Below the pieces are notes generated by a model, which worked only from the letters and a program-made list of their open reading frames with translations, was not told where the DNA came from and did no database searches. 64,000 bases of DNA from Hanleya hanleyi (lineage: Eukaryota; Mollusca; Polyplacophora; Lepidopleurida; Hanleyidae). Location: positions 62,001-126,000 of the forward strand of contig JAVTVY010036892.1 of NCBI GenBank assembly GCA_036873755.1, read 5' to 3'. How positions within the stretch are numbered: the stretch's first letter is position 1; each line of letters starts with the position of its first letter. This document shows positions 21,794 to 32,574 of the stretch, one piece after another. The position numbers and the translations under genes were made by a program.

Positions 21794-23963
21794 CAGGGGT
21801 TATTTTAGACACTTTTCCTTTATATAACTCAATTTCAAAAAGATGAAAAACTCAATTTTTCGGCGCGCCTACGGCGCGCAAAATAAACAACAAAACTCAA
21901 TTTTTTCAGGTTTTTCATCGCATGCAGTCTGGAAACTCAATTTTTTTATCTTTTTAGTAGGACACTTACAATAAATAAATTCGCGACAATTTTTCATCGT
22001 GTCAGTAATGTTATGAAGCTCATCAAGCAAAGTTGCGTGTCATACATAGCTGCATACAAGTTTGTTTGCTATCCAACTGTGATTGGCCGATTATATTTTG
22101 GCTAAAGATGTTAAGTAGAAATACTTCCCTCAGAGATAGCTTCATTTAATTAAAAAATGAGCGCGAATAAAACAAGAGAGTTTTAAAATCCAAGTTATCT
22201 CGGGAAGTTCTATTTGGTCGATTATTTTGGGGGTGGGGGAGAGTACTTTAGCTCTGGATTGTGATAGGTCAAAGGTGAAAATATTTTCCCTACAAATAGC
22301 TTACTTTAGTTTAAAAATCTATACTTATAGTCAAGAAATAAAAATTGTCCCTTGTCCATTTCCATGAGTTAAGCAATCCTAGACAAAGTTGGTGGTTGAG
22401 TATTGTAAGTGTCTGGGTATTTGTAAGTGACAGGAAAGAAATGAAGAAATAAATGGCAATAAAAATGTTAATAAGAGACGTAAAAAATAAAACAATGGTG
22501 GTTGTGAAGTTTTGTGGATTTCACGAAAAAAATCCAATGCTGCTTGGTAAATGCAGATAAATGGCCAAAAATTGCAAATTAAACTCAATATGCACCCTAT
22601 TTTGTAGTATGTGGTGTGGGACTTGTTTACAAAACATACTGGGGTTTCAGAAATTTCCATCGGGCAGAAATAAAATTATTCATAAAAACGTATATTTTGT
22701 ATGTTATAGCATATGCCCCCGCATGTAGATCCACAGTTGCGCAGGAGAGTGTGGATCTTTTGTTTTTACACCAATCTGCATTGCTCACTTTGTGTATTTA
22801 TTCCCAAATGGTACATCAGCTGTATTTTGGGGAATGTCTGTTTTGTTCGTTCCTTGTTTCTGGGGAAACGTCTTTCAACGTCACACGCATCCAAGTGAAA
22901 TGTTGACGGAGATAGAAAATGCCATCCTCTCCCAGGGTGCTTTGCGCTACGCTGCATTTACCCCTGTAGGGGTCTCGCCATTTTTTACAGGATTCTTGTA
23001 AAACCAAGAACTGTTCTATCTGACTGTTTTACTGATCACAAAATGTATATTTATCTCGAAATACACTAAACAGTTATTCAGTGTATGCCAAAACGCCAGT
23101 TTCACACAGTTTGAAGGCAGCTTTTTGACAGATTACCGTAAAACTATATGTTGCGGAAATATATATCGGTGAGAAGCGACTGATATCACCCGCCCAGTTA
23201 GACGGTCGCCATGTTCGTTCACTGTGGCAACAGATGACCTCGGGTCAACTCCGGCACAGTCCGTGAGACCCTTACAGCGCTACATGGAGAGGCGCAAAGC
23301 AGAACGTAATGGATGCCTGGTAGAGCTTGAGAAAATGCTTGCCCGTTGTCTTGGTTCCGGAGATTGACGGACAGCGTGTCTCGGAGACCAGACTCATAAG
23401 CCACAGCAGTATGACAGCAGTGGTTCCCGAGTGGACTAAAAAGGGGACGTAACTTTGAAATATCAAAATGGCGGACTAGTTCGATCGTCGAAAACGTGGC
23501 CGAACAATTTGCTTTGAAATGAGAAACGTTCAGGACAATGTCTTTATCGGACCTATACGACTGAAATGAGAACAGTTCAAGACCAGACGTCCTTATCGGA
23601 GCTATACGATTGAATAATAAAGGTACACAAGTTATCTGTCTGCACATCAGTTACAAATCCTGAGTGCTTATCTCGACTCGAGTGGCGTGGCTGGTCACAC
23701 GTTTTTTTTTTTCTTTCTCGCGGGGGTTTTGGGGGAGGGGGACGGGATAACAGACGACGAAACTCAGTTTAGATTACTCAGAAACTCAATTTATTTCGTA
23801 GAAACTCAATTTTTCGCGCGCCTTCGGCGCGTAAATTCTCAAAATTTTAGAAAACTCAATTTTCGGCAATAAAACTCAATTTACAAAATTTTGCAAAAAC
23901 TCAATTTGTAATTGTTTTTCATCGTGGTTACCACGATGAAAAAAGTGTCTAGAAAAACCCCTG
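21794..23963. mobile_element. CAGG-tip TIR transposon 'b', TSD AGAGGT
   Basis: Left tip CAGGGGTTATTTTAGACACT; right tip read inward CAGGGGTTTTTCTAGACACT. AGAGGT lies at 21,788-21,793 and 23,964-23,969. The rejoined site (CCAGAGGTATATAGA) matches sister repeats such as ATCAAAGGATATATAGA near 21,640. Subterminal AAAACTCAATTT motifs occur several times at both ends, with CGGCGCGCC/GGCGCGC hairpins near 21,862 and 23,816. It is 2,170 bp with no convincing transposase; the 142-codon minus-strand ORF at 23,219-23,647 is unrecognised. Confidence 0.8.
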
Positions 23964-25625
23964 AGAGGTATATAGATTTTGCATAAATTAAAGATGGCAA
24001 TCAAGTTTTCCACCTAATCAGACAAATTGGTTGTCATTAATTGTAAGATCTTGATGTATCGATGATTTATAGTTTCATATGAAGCACTAAAATGGTATAT
24101 AGATCATTAATGATTTTGCATAAATTAAAATGGTCACCAAGATTTCTGCCCAATCAGAGAAACCAGTTCTGTCATTCATCGTAAGTCTCTTGATGCAATG
24201 ATGATGTATATCAAATGTTACATCGAGCACTTGGAACGGTATCAGAGATAGAGATCATTAATGATTTTGCATAAATTAAAGATGGCTGCCTATCCTTCCC
24301 GTCATTCAGAGGAACTGATGTGGTTATTCATCGATGTGGTTACATCGATGCTGTATACCAAGTTTCATATAGAACACTTAAATGGTATCAGAGATATCAT
24401 TAAAAATTTTGCATAAATTAAAGATGGCCACCAAGATTTCCGCCCAATCAGAGAAACCAGTTCTGTCATTCATAATAAGTCTGTTGATGCATCGATGATG
24501 TTTACCAAATTTTACATCGAGCACTTGAACGGTATCAGAGATAGAGATCATTAATGATTTTGCATAAATTAAAAATGGCCGGCCATCCTTCCCGCCTCTC
24601 AGAAAAACTGATGTGGTTATTCATTGCAAGTCTCTTGATACATCGATGCTGAATACCAAGTTTCGTATAGAACACTTCAATGGTATCAGAGAAATACATC
24701 ATTAAAGATTCTGCATAAATTAAAGATGGCCGCCAAGGCTTTCACCCAATCAGGGAAACTGGTTTGGTCATTCCTTTAAAGTTTCTTGATGTATCGATAA
24801 TCTATACCAAGTTTCACACTGAACAGCGAAATGGTTTCCTAGATACACAAGATTCATGGTTTCGCATAAATTAAAGATGGCTGCCAAAGTTTCCACCCAA
24901 TCGGGTCCACATTCAATAGGGTTCTGGGTCACAAACACATGGATGTGCACAGCAAGTTTGGTGTGCCTAGGGTAAGTCGTTCTAAAGGTATCTTGGTAAC
25001 GAGAAAGCTGTTACGGTTTCGCATAAATTAAAGATGGCCGCCAAAGTTTATAACCAATCGGGTCGAGATTCAATAGGCTTGTGGTTGACCACCCAACAAT
25101 CCTGCATACCAAATTTGAAGTCTCGAGACGCAGCGGTTTGGCTTCTAGACCGGTCACAAGAATTGTTGACGAATTATCCGTGACGTTGCCATGGAAACCG
25201 CAAAATTAATCCCAAATTACCCAAATTCGATAGGCTTGTGACTGACCACCCAACAACAGGGTTCTTACTCTTTCACAGTTATGAAATTCCATGACTTTCC
25301 ATGACTTTTTTGGACAAATTCCATGACCTTTTACTGTATTTTTTTTACCGAAAACGTGATTTTTCCGGACCCGCGAACTTCATTTCGTCGAGTGTCGCGT
25401 GTTGTCTGTGAAATTGCCAGAATCTTCCATCAGTGCATCAGTTTTCATTTTACTATTTAGAAATTATTTTATTTAATCAGACCCCATTAACAATATTGAT
25501 AAAACGGATTTATTGCTTTCTTGATTCTCTTTATTATATTATTCCATGTGAATTTCTACTTTTTCTGAGTAATTCCACTTAAGAGTAGCTTCCCGTTAAA
25601 GTTTTACAAATTTTACTAACACGAA

Positions 25626-25997
25626 TTACCTCCCCTGGCTGTTGACAAGGCTTCGTTGACATCGTGCATATATTATTATTAAAAGAAATTTCACTTCACC
25701 TGTCGAAGTGCCACTTGCACTAGAGGAAGCGGTAGGCGTTGCTACACTGTCATCTTTATCACTGGTTGTAGTGGTTCTCTTGAATACTGACAACGTCATC
25801 GATACGTTCTTCGTTGCAACCGCATGCTTCTTGCTGCCCATGTGGCTTTTGGCAGCTGCCACACCCATGTTAGAAATATCAAAGCTTTTCTGGCAAACCT
25901 TGCAGCCGGCCTCGCCAGGGGTCTTCCCACGTTCGAGCCACTGCCGATAATTCTCGTTACGCAGCCACGATGGTCGAAAGGAGCACTTTCCTGTCAT
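25626..25997 (-). CDS. BED/C2H2-like zinc-finger ORF of transposon 'c'
   Basis: 123 codons from MTGKCSFRPSWLRNENY. Residues about 32-58 read CKVC...SHMGSKKH with spacing C-x2-C-x16-H-x5-H, identical to the ORF in transposon 'a'. A Ser/Thr-rich tail follows. After residue about 99 the reading frame meets AGGTGAAG, a plausible splice donor, so this may be the first exon of a longer gene whose remainder is missing. The finger probably binds DNA, perhaps the element ends; no nuclease domain is present between the inverted repeats outside the palindrome. Confidence 0.6.
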   Translation of the reverse strand: MTGKCSFRPSWLRNENYRQWLERGKTPGEAGCKVCQKSFDISNMGVAAAKSHMGSKKHAVATKNVSMTLSVFKRTTTTSDKDDSVATPTASSSASGTSTGEVKFLLIIIYARCQRSLVNSQGR

Positions 25998-27713
25998 TGT
26001 TTCACACGGTTGCGTTTTCCGTTTTCCGTCCTTCCCGCTTCAGGATCTGCGCGCCATTTTCCTCACAAATGCATCCTGGGAGTTTAGGGGAATTCCAAGC
26101 CCAGTTATCTCCCCTGATGGAAGATTCTGGCAATTTCACAGACAACACACGACATTCGACGAAATGAAGTTTGCGGGTCCGGGAAAATACGCTTTCGGAA
26201 AAAAAAATACAGAGAAATATTGACATTGACCTGGCGGACATTTTCAAGTTTCATTTGATTTTTCCATGACCTCTAATAGTCTGGGAGCTAGCAGAGGTTT
26301 ATCGGTCATGTCGAGTACGAAAGGTTTGACACCTGGAATGTGTAGGACTATGGGTGAGAACCCCAAAATGTGGATTCTTAAGTTTGGCACTCGTGCACAG
26401 CCCCCTGGGGGCACTCTCAAAGTACCCCCAAAATTGATTTTATCGGTCATGGTTGAGTACGAGGACCAAACTCAGTTAATATGTTCTTCATGGGAGTCTG
26501 ATTGCAAAAAGCCGATTCTTAAGTTTCCAGCTAATGTACTAAGCCACTTAAGAACGGCCTAATTAACGCTAATTATGACTTTTATCGGTCATGTTGAGTA
26601 CGAGGATGAATTTTTGCCCAAATGTACTCTACGATATGCTGATTACGAAATGCTGATTCTTAAGTTGCAACTCCATGCACTAATCCACTTAAGAACGGGT
26701 CAAAGGTCAATAATTGACCTAATTACGTTTTCGGGAATGACATAATCCGCCATTTCTCTGCAACCGCTTTGGGTAGGAAATTGAAATTTGGTTTATTGTG
26801 AAGGTCTAATCATGAGGAATAAGAATCACTTGTTAAATTTTTAATTTTATTGTGCCTTCATGGCTTAAAAACGCAATTAAGCTCCAAAAATGTACCCTTT
26901 TGACCCCCCTAGAGATTTTAATTTTATCGGTCATGATCGAGTACGTCCGTAAACCTTATGTTAAAATGTTCGTCTGGGAACCCTGAATACGAAAAACTCA
27001 TTCTTAAGTGTCCATGTGATGTACAAATCCACTTAAGAACGAGAAATAGGTAGAAATGCACTCCATGACCCCAGGTCCAGTTTATCGGTCATAATTGAGT
27101 ACATCCACAAAACCGACGTCAAAACGATTGTCTAGCATCCCTGAATCAGAAAAAGTTATTCTTAAGTATCCATGTGAGGAAAAAATCCACTTAAGAACGA
27201 GTAATATGTCCATTTATGTCAGCCTGTTCAGGTTATCATTGACTTCCTTCATGAAATGATACGTCTTCGTAGTTACAGTAAGATAAGCAATATCATTAGT
27301 TTTCGGAGTTCATGCAATGGAGTCATCAGCCATAGATATTTTAGGACAATAGGACATTGCATGGCCTATTCTTTCTGTACCTTCTGAACTTCGAGCTCTG
27401 GTGACAGACGTGGACAGAGGACACACATATTGATTAAAAGAATAAAATTTAATCAAAATCTAATCAGAATTACCCGTAACACTGTTACAATATTACAATA
27501 TTACAATATTACAATTGCAATGTTGAAAATTGCAGGCCCCTGGCATACAGGCAACGGGTGCTTTGCGTCAGAATCTTAATTTTGTGTGGTCATTAGCTTG
27601 CGAATTAAATTTAAAACCTAATTGTTTTGCTGAATCATTCAGTCGGTATGGTCGCACGGCATCTATTCGTCCAGTCATGGACTTCAGCTTAGCCATTTCT
27701 GTTCATTCATGGA

Positions 27714-28343
27714 TCATTCAGCATTCTCTTCCTCATCAGAAACTCCTTCCTCTTCATCAGATGATGCAACCTCTAACCTTTCGTCACTCTCGTCATTCTC
27801 CAATTCATCCGAGTCAGTTTCTTCCTCCGGAACCATCGTTTCCGGTAGCTGTTGGTCTTCAAACCAGATTGGGGTGTAGGCTCCCTCAATCAGTTCCCAT
27901 CCATCTTTCTCTGAAGGGTGTTGCTGAATGGTGACTTCATCGGCATGTGTCCACATTCTGGAAACGAATGCAGCTCTCTTGATATGGGTGATGATTTCAG
28001 ATTCACACGGCGGTATTCCGCTTGCATCAATGCCCTTAAGTTTGTCCAAGGGGTTCTTTCCAGTGGACTTGGGTCGGTATACCTTTTCAAAGGCCTGGAA
28101 TCTGCATTTGTTGAGGGAGGTACCTTCTTTCTTTGCCCCGTAGATCGTCGCTGTGTACTTCAGCAAGATCTCCTGACTCCTTTGGCTTGGGTCTGCATCT
28201 GTTCCTATGTCTCTGAATGCCTTCTGTACCTCCTTGTCTTTTTCCAACAGCACGAATGGCCGCTTCTTTCCCTTGCGCACAAATGCTGAAGTATAATCGG
28301 ACCCTGTGAAGGAATGAAATCCAGGGAGGGCTGCGCACAACAT
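27714..28343 (-). pseudogene. FEN1/XPG-like C-terminal fragment, left arm
   Basis: 209 codons, beginning in the palindrome spacer (MLCAALPGFHSF). Residues about 7-40, with HSFTGSDYTSAFVRKGKK, resemble the helix-three-turn region of FEN1/XPG-type flap nucleases (a GSDY...G-G-K pattern). The middle has IPPCESEIITHIKRAAFVSR and then a Trp-rich segment ending in YTPIWFE, and the C-terminus is very acidic (DELENDESDE). Similar C-terminal modules occur in uncharacterised transposon-associated proteins of invertebrates (from memory). The N-terminal catalytic part is absent, so this is a 5'-truncated fragment. The nuclease assignment is inference from motif shape. Confidence 0.5.
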
Positions 28344-28403
28344 CGAAGAGAGATAGACGATTCATCAACATATCGTCTGTTGCGAAGTCATTGGGTCAGA
28401 ACG

Positions 28404-29041
28404 TGTGCGCAGCCCTCCCTGGATTTCATTCCTTCACAGGGTCCGATTATACTTCAGCATTTGTGCGCAAGGTAAAGAAGCGGCCATTCGTGCTGTTGGA
28501 AAAAGACAAGGAGGTACAGAAGGCATTCAGAGACATAGGAACAGATGCAGACCCAAGCCAAAGGAGTCAGGAGATCTTGCTGAAGTACACAGCGACGATC
28601 TACGGGGCAAAGAAAGAAGGTACCTCCCTCAACAAATGCAGATTCCAGGCCTTTGAAAAGGTATACCGACCCAAGTCCACTGGAAAGAACCCCTTGGACA
28701 AACTTAAGGGTATTGATGCAAGCGGAATACCGCCGTGTGAATCTGAAATCATCACCCATATCAAGAGAGCTGCATTCGTTTCCAGAATGTGGACACATGC
28801 CGATGAAGTCACCATTCAGCAACACCCTTCAGAGAAAGATGGATGGGAACTGATTGAGGGAGCCTACACCCCAATCTGGTTTGAAGGCCAACAGCTACCG
28901 GAAACGATGGTTCCGGAGGATGGTTCCGGAGGAAGAAACAGACTCGAATGAATTGGAGAATGACGAGAGTGACGAAAGGTTAGAGGTTGCATCATCTGAT
29001 GAAGAGGAAGGAGTTTCTGATGAGGAAGAGAATGCTGAATG
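28404..29041 (+). pseudogene. FEN1/XPG-like C-terminal fragment, right arm, frameshifted
   Basis: Mirror copy of the left-arm ORF. It lacks an ATG at the equivalent place and is open until a 13-bp tandem duplication (ATGGTTCCGGAGG repeated near 28,905-28,931) shifts the frame. The in-frame product then ends in MVPEDGSGGRNRLE, while the original acidic tail (EEETDSNELENDESDE) continues in the next frame to 29,041. Very few other differences from the left copy are visible (for example GKKRP to VKKRP and SDELE to SNELE), so the two copies diverged recently or are kept alike by conversion. Confidence 0.6.
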
Positions 29042-30748
29042 ATCCATGAATGAACAGAAATGGCTAAGCTGAAGTCCATGACCGGACGAATAGATGCCGT
29101 GCGACTATACCGACTGAATGATTCAGCAAAACAATTAGGTTTTAAATTTAATTCGCAAGCTAATGACCACACAAAATTAAGATTCTGACGCAAAGCACCC
29201 GTTGCCTGTATGCCAGGGGCCTGCAATTTTCAACATTGCAATTGTAATATTGTAATATTGTAATATTGTAACAGTGTTACGGGTAATTCTGATTAGATTT
29301 TGATTAAATTTTATTCTTTTAATCAATATGTGTGTCCTCTGTCCACGTCTGTCACCAGAGCTCGAAGTTCAGAAGGTACAGAAAGAATAGGCCATGCAAT
29401 GTCCTATTGTCCTAAAATATCTATGGCTGATGACTCCATTGCATGAACTCCGAAAACTAATGATATTGCTTATCTTACTGTAACTACGAAGACGTATCAT
29501 TTCATGAAGGAAGTCAATGATAACCTGAACAGGCTGACATAAATGGACATACATGTATTACTCGTTCTTAAGTGGATTTTTTCCTCACATGGATACTTAA
29601 GAATAACTTTTTCTGATTCAGGGATGCTAGACAATCGTTTTGACGTAGGTTTTGTGGATGTACTCAATTATGACCGATAAACTGGACCTGGGGTCATGGA
29701 GTGCATTTCTACCTATTTCTCGTTCTTAAGTGGATTTGTACATCACATGGACACTTAAGAATGAGTTTTTCGTATTCAGGGTTCCCAGACGAACATTTTA
29801 ACATAAGATTTACGGACGTACTCGATCATGACCGATAAAATTAAAATCTCTAGGGGAGTCAAAAGGGTACATTTTTGGAGCTTAATGGCGTTTTTAAGCC
29901 ATGAAGGCACAATAAAATTAAAAATTTAACAAGTGATTCTTATTCCTCATGATTAGACCTTCACAATAAACCAAATTTCAATTTCCTACCCAAAGCGGTT
30001 GCAGAGAAATGGCGGATTATGTCATTCCCGAAAACGTAATTAGGTCAATTATTGACCTTTGACCCGTTCTTAAGTGGATTAGTGCATGGAGTTGCAACTT
30101 AAGAATCAGCATTTCGTAATCAGCATATCGTAGAGTACATTTGGGCAAAAATTCATCCTCGTACTCAACATGACCGATAAAAGTCATAATTAGCGTTAAT
30201 TAGGCCGTTCTTAAGTGGCTTAGTACATTAGCTGGAAACTTAAGAATCGGCTTTTTGCAATCAGACTCCCATGAAGAACATATTAACTGAGTTTGGTCCT
30301 CGTACTCAACCATGACCGATAAAATCAATTTTGGGGGTACTTTGAGAGTGCCCCCAGGGGGCTGTGCACGAGTGCCAAACTTAAGAATCCACATTTTGGG
30401 GTTCCCACCCATAGTCCTACACATTCCAGGTGTCAAACCTTTCGTACTCGACATGACCGATAAACCTCTGCTAGCTCCCAGACTATAACACTTGACACGA
30501 AATTCCATGACTTTTCCAGGCCTGGAAAACAATTGTCAATTCCATGACTTTTCCAGGATTTTCCATGACCGTACGAACCCTGAACAATCCTGTATACCAA
30601 ATTTGAAGTCTCTAGAAGCAATGGTTTGGCTTCTAGACTGGTCACAAGAATTGTTGACGACTGACGACCAGTCGACCGGACGATCGGACGACCGGACGTA
30701 CATGCCGACGACAAGACCCCGCAGCCTAATAGGCTGAGGGGTAACAAA

Positions 30749-31139
30749 ACTCCTCTGGTTATAACAGCGGTCTGGCTGAAGCATCAGGGCCATATCCAGA
30801 GCCATTTTGATACCTGTTAAGGGGTATGGGCGCCCAAACTTTACAGCCAATTTTAATGCTTTTTACATACAAATGTGCCCAAATACATACAAATGCGCCC
30901 AAAAAAAAGCAAGAAAGGGTGTCCCCAAATAAACTCTGGATATGACCCTGAGCATCCTTTAATTTGCCCAATTTTTGTGCAACCAGTTTGCACAAGCTCA
31001 ATAACCGTTTTCAAAGTTTCCATCCAAGGCACACATTTTTTCATTCGCCCAAAATTTATTCCAGTTTTGACAAGCACTGGTGTATTGACATTACCGTTTC
31101 CCATGACCTGCTTCTAAATTTCTGAATGTAAAATGCAAG
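30749..31139. repeat. Unit 3 linker before block beta
   Basis: Continues the homology to 13,285-13,500 (AACAAAACTCCTCT...TTATAACAGC; GCATGAGCTCAATAACC versus GCACAAGCTCAATAACC; TTTGACAAGC). The stretch 30,840-30,950 contains ACATACAAATG(T/C)GCCC repeats. No gene seen. Confidence 0.6.
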
Positions 31140-31570
31140 AGATGTTTATTAAAAGATTGTCCAAGGGATCAGAGATCAGGGAATTGTCTGAGATTAATCT
31201 GAACGGAGCACAAACTTGTATTCACATTTCAAAGTATGTTTTGTCAAAATCCATTAAATTTTTCAGAAGGCATTATTGATCCTTGACCACTATTATATCC
31301 TCCTACAATTATTGGTCGCCTCAGGTTATTGTCCACATCCGATGGTGGGAGGAAATCTCCAGCTTCGACCAGATGCTTCCCCAAAAGGAGAGCGAGTCTT
31401 CGATGATGTTTACCCCAGTAATAACGGCCCTACGATGAGATCTCCTGGTACTGGTACATACAATGTTCCACCGTCAGAGTGGAATTATGGATCGGAGTGT
31501 TGTTACTTCAAGGAGATGAGCAAACAAATTTGTAACTACATGTATATGTAAACATGTACATAATGAAGTT
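31140..31570. repeat. Segmental-duplication block beta, copy 3
   Basis: Homologous to 3,090-3,570 and 13,500-13,990, with a roughly 25-bp deletion near 31,405 relative to copy 2. It precedes 22-bp array 3. Confidence 0.8.
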
Positions 31571-31744
31571 GTATTGTTGGCAGAATGATTGCCAGGGTTA
31601 TAATAGTTTAACAGACAGATAAAAACACATTTCAACTAAATGTAAATCTATTTAATTATCGATATCAAAAAAAAATAATTTTATCAATCAAATTTCCATT
31701 CTAGTGATGTACATGGATTTATGGAACAGAGATTGAAAAGATAA

Positions 31745-32470
31745 AATATGTTGACTGATAAGGCCAGGAACAGTGACTGATAAGGTCAGGAAAAGTAACT
31801 GACAAAATCAGGAACAGTGACTGACAAAACCAGGAACAATGAATCACAAGGCCAGGAATACGGACTCCAGGCCAGGAACTTTGACCGATAAGGCCAGGAA
31901 CATTGACTCACTAGGCCAGGAACAGTAACTGAAAAGACCAGGATCAAGGAATGACAAGGCCAAGAACAGTGACTGATAAGACCAGGACAGTGACTGAAAA
32001 GGTCATGAACATTGACTCACAACGCCAGAATTAGTGACTGATAAGGCCAGGACAGTGACTGACAAGGCCAGAAACTGTGACTCACAAGGCCAGAATTAGT
32101 GGCTGATAAGGCCAGGACAGTGACTGACAAGGCCAGAAACTGTGACTCACAAGGCCAGAATTAGTGACTGATAAGGCCAGGAACTGTGTCTGATAAGGCC
32201 AGGAAATGTGACTGATAAGGCCAGGATCAGTGACTGATAAGATCAGGAATAGTGACTAACAAGACCCAGAACAGTGACTGAGAAGGCTGAATAATGATTG
32301 ACAAGAACATGAACAGTGTTGATAAAACCATGAACAGTGACTCACAAGGCCAGGAATAGTGACAATACCAGGAACAGTGACTCACATGACCAGGCCAGGA
32401 ATGATGACTGACAAGGCCATAAACTGAGACTGATAAGGCCAGGATCAGTGAGTGACAAGATCAGAAATAA
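31745..32470. repeat. 22-bp minisatellite array 3
   Basis: Degenerate 21-22 bp units (GATAAGGCCAGGAACAGTGA), more diverged than arrays 1 and 2. It includes a local duplication (GGCCAGAATTAGTG...GGCCAGAAACTGTGACTCAC) at 32,025-32,170. A C-rich run follows at 32,507-32,528. Confidence 0.9.
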
Positions 32471-32574
32471 CACAGCAAGGAAGCAATCAGAGATTGCTCA
32501 ATTGTATGCCCCCCTCCCCCCCCCCCCTTCCGCTTTAATGTGACACTGCCCCGCTATTGTTCTGTTCTGTATTG

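Larger units (their letters stand above)
26277..30485. repeat. 4.2-kb near-perfect palindrome (foldback), arms 2,063 and 2,082 bp
   Basis: The left arm 26,277-28,339 is the reverse complement of the right arm 28,404-30,485 around a 64-bp spacer. The 19-bp length difference is accounted for by two visible indels: a 13-bp tandem duplication (ATGGTTCCGGAGG) near 28,905-28,931 and an extra ACATGT near 29,552. Only scattered substitutions were seen otherwise. Each arm has five spaced copies of TTTATCGGTCAT followed by TTCTTAAG and CCACTTAAGAACG phrases. Flanking TAA (26,274-26,276; 30,486-30,488) could be a 3-bp target duplication. Each arm encodes a copy of the same truncated ORF. Confidence 0.9.
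25257..30582 (-). mobile_element. CAGG-tip TIR transposon 'c', TSD AACAA, containing a giant palindrome
   Basis: Left tip CAGGGTTCTTACTCTTTCAC; right tip read inward CAGGGTTCGTACGGTCATGG. AACAA lies at 25,252-25,256 and 30,583-30,587. The sister repeat at 25,090-25,115 (CCACCCAACAATCCTGCATA) shows the empty site, matching the rejoined CCACCCAACAATCCTGTATA. Subterminal TTCCATGACTTTT motifs lie at both ends. Without the 4.2-kb palindrome the element would be about 1.1 kb: inverted repeats plus a minus-strand zinc-finger ORF, the same plan as transposon 'a'. The palindrome therefore looks like a secondary insertion. Confidence 0.85.
21001..30748 (+). mobile_element. ~150-bp tandem-repeat element with terminal hairpin, split by two transposons
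   Basis: Repeats of about 150 bp contain TTGCATAAATTAAAGATGGC, CCAATCAGAGAAAC and GATGTATACCAAGTTTCA. The GCATAAA phrase falls at 23,981, 24,118, 24,269, 24,411, 24,562, 24,713, 24,864 and 25,021. The 5' end near 21,034 has ACCCCTCAGCC, complementary to the 3' hairpin ACCCCGCAGCCTAATAGGCT...GAGGGGT at 30,716-30,742, which follows a CGGACGATCGGACGACCGGAC tract. Unit 2 has the empty site (TTGTCTAACAAAACTCC, 13,278-13,295). Subtracting the nested elements (21,794-23,963; 25,257-30,582) leaves about 2.25 kb. Non-coding; the 145-codon ORF at 21,223-21,660 runs into the repeats and is not credible. Confidence 0.8.

Noticed and set aside
23219..23647. 142-codon minus-strand ORF in transposon 'b'
   Set aside because: No recognisable transposase or other motif and no independent support; left unannotated as a gene.
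27530..29226. Additional ORFs antisense or out of frame to the FEN1-like fragments (for example 27,918-28,289, 28,454-28,825)
   Set aside because: They are shadows of the mirrored coding strand in the palindrome and appear in pairs because the arms are inverted copies.
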